From contig QNAG01000213.1 in the NCBI GenBank assembly GCA_003641415.1, positions 1 to 5,077 on the forward strand: a stretch of 5,077 nt of DNA, written 5' to 3'. The stretch comes from Candidatus Zixiibacteriota bacterium. Lineage in GTDB: Bacteria > Zixibacteria > MSB-5A5 > GN15 > FEB-12. The notes under the pieces are model-generated. The model saw only the letters and a list, made by a program, of their open reading frames with translations, did not search any database and had not been told where the DNA came from. This document shows, one piece after another, positions 5,038 through 5,077 of the stretch. Each line of letters opens with the position of its first letter. Within the stretch, counting starts at the first letter, position 1. The translations under genes were made by a program, and so were the position numbers.

Positions 5038-5077
5038 TCGGGGTGAGTCGGTTTGAACCTCCGACATCCTGCTCCCG
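5038..5077 (-). tRNA. tRNA-Pro, 3' part only (anticodon apparently CGG), T-stem mispaired
   Basis: Read on the minus strand from the right edge, the sequence is CGGGA (anticodon loop 34-38), GCAGG (stem 39-43), ATGTC (variable), GGAGG (T-stem 49-53), TTCAAAC (T-loop), CGACT (61-65), CACCCCG (acceptor 66-72) and A73. Anticodon CGG with G37, plus G72 and A73, fits bacterial tRNA-Pro, whose 5' arm would be CGGGGTG beyond the window. No CCA is encoded. The T-loop is canonical, but the T-stem has A-A and G-G clashes at 51:63 and 52:62, where CCTCT would be usual for 61-65. The 5' half, D-arm and promoter cannot be seen, so it could be a working gene, a variant or a remnant. Confidence 0.65.

Overview
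The window looks like part of a chromosome from a Gram-negative, uncultured-type bacterium. The best guess is the FCB group, near candidate division Zixibacteria. The grounds are a dockerin-like tail built on an 'ADLTYLVAYLF-GGP' pattern, the head of an SBBP-type secreted protein (a 'FTENQGQW' motif), an FN3 lipoprotein and a DUF4384/PEGA envelope protein. This placement comes from remembered family resemblance, not from a search.

Layout, left to right. Positions 1-532 hold the wreck of a large secreted protein gene on the plus strand. A signal peptide and DUF7948-like head are followed by a frameshift, then a pair of REP-like hairpins (256-313), then a two-repeat dockerin-type tail in a third frame; the large middle of the protein is missing. 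Positions 533-880 hold no gene. They contain a second inverted REP pair (604-681) and three copies of another short repeat with the core AGCGGAGT. Positions 881-3727 hold three consecutive minus-strand genes for exported proteins, probably one operon: an FN3 lipoprotein (first transcribed), a DUF4384 + PEGA-like protein with a very basic Ser/Lys tail, and a small Lys-rich secreted protein with one calcium-binding-type loop. Positions 3728-4053 are the divergent promoter region, with a perfect 15-bp palindrome and a plausible promoter for the next gene. Positions 4054-4914 encode thyX, the flavin-dependent thymidylate synthase, on the plus strand. At the right edge the 3' part of a minus-strand tRNA-Pro (anticodon apparently CGG) runs off the window; its T-stem is mispaired.

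Functionally, thyX makes dTMP and is independent of the rest. The three minus-strand genes plausibly work together in the cell envelope, but none has a known function I can name. The left third is a decaying, repeat-rich area where two transcription units converge. I see no defence system, CRISPR array, phage gene or transposase gene. The most notable items are the covarying REP hairpins and their position exactly at the break in the broken gene, the odd tRNA T-arm, and the charge-polarised DUF4384/PEGA protein.
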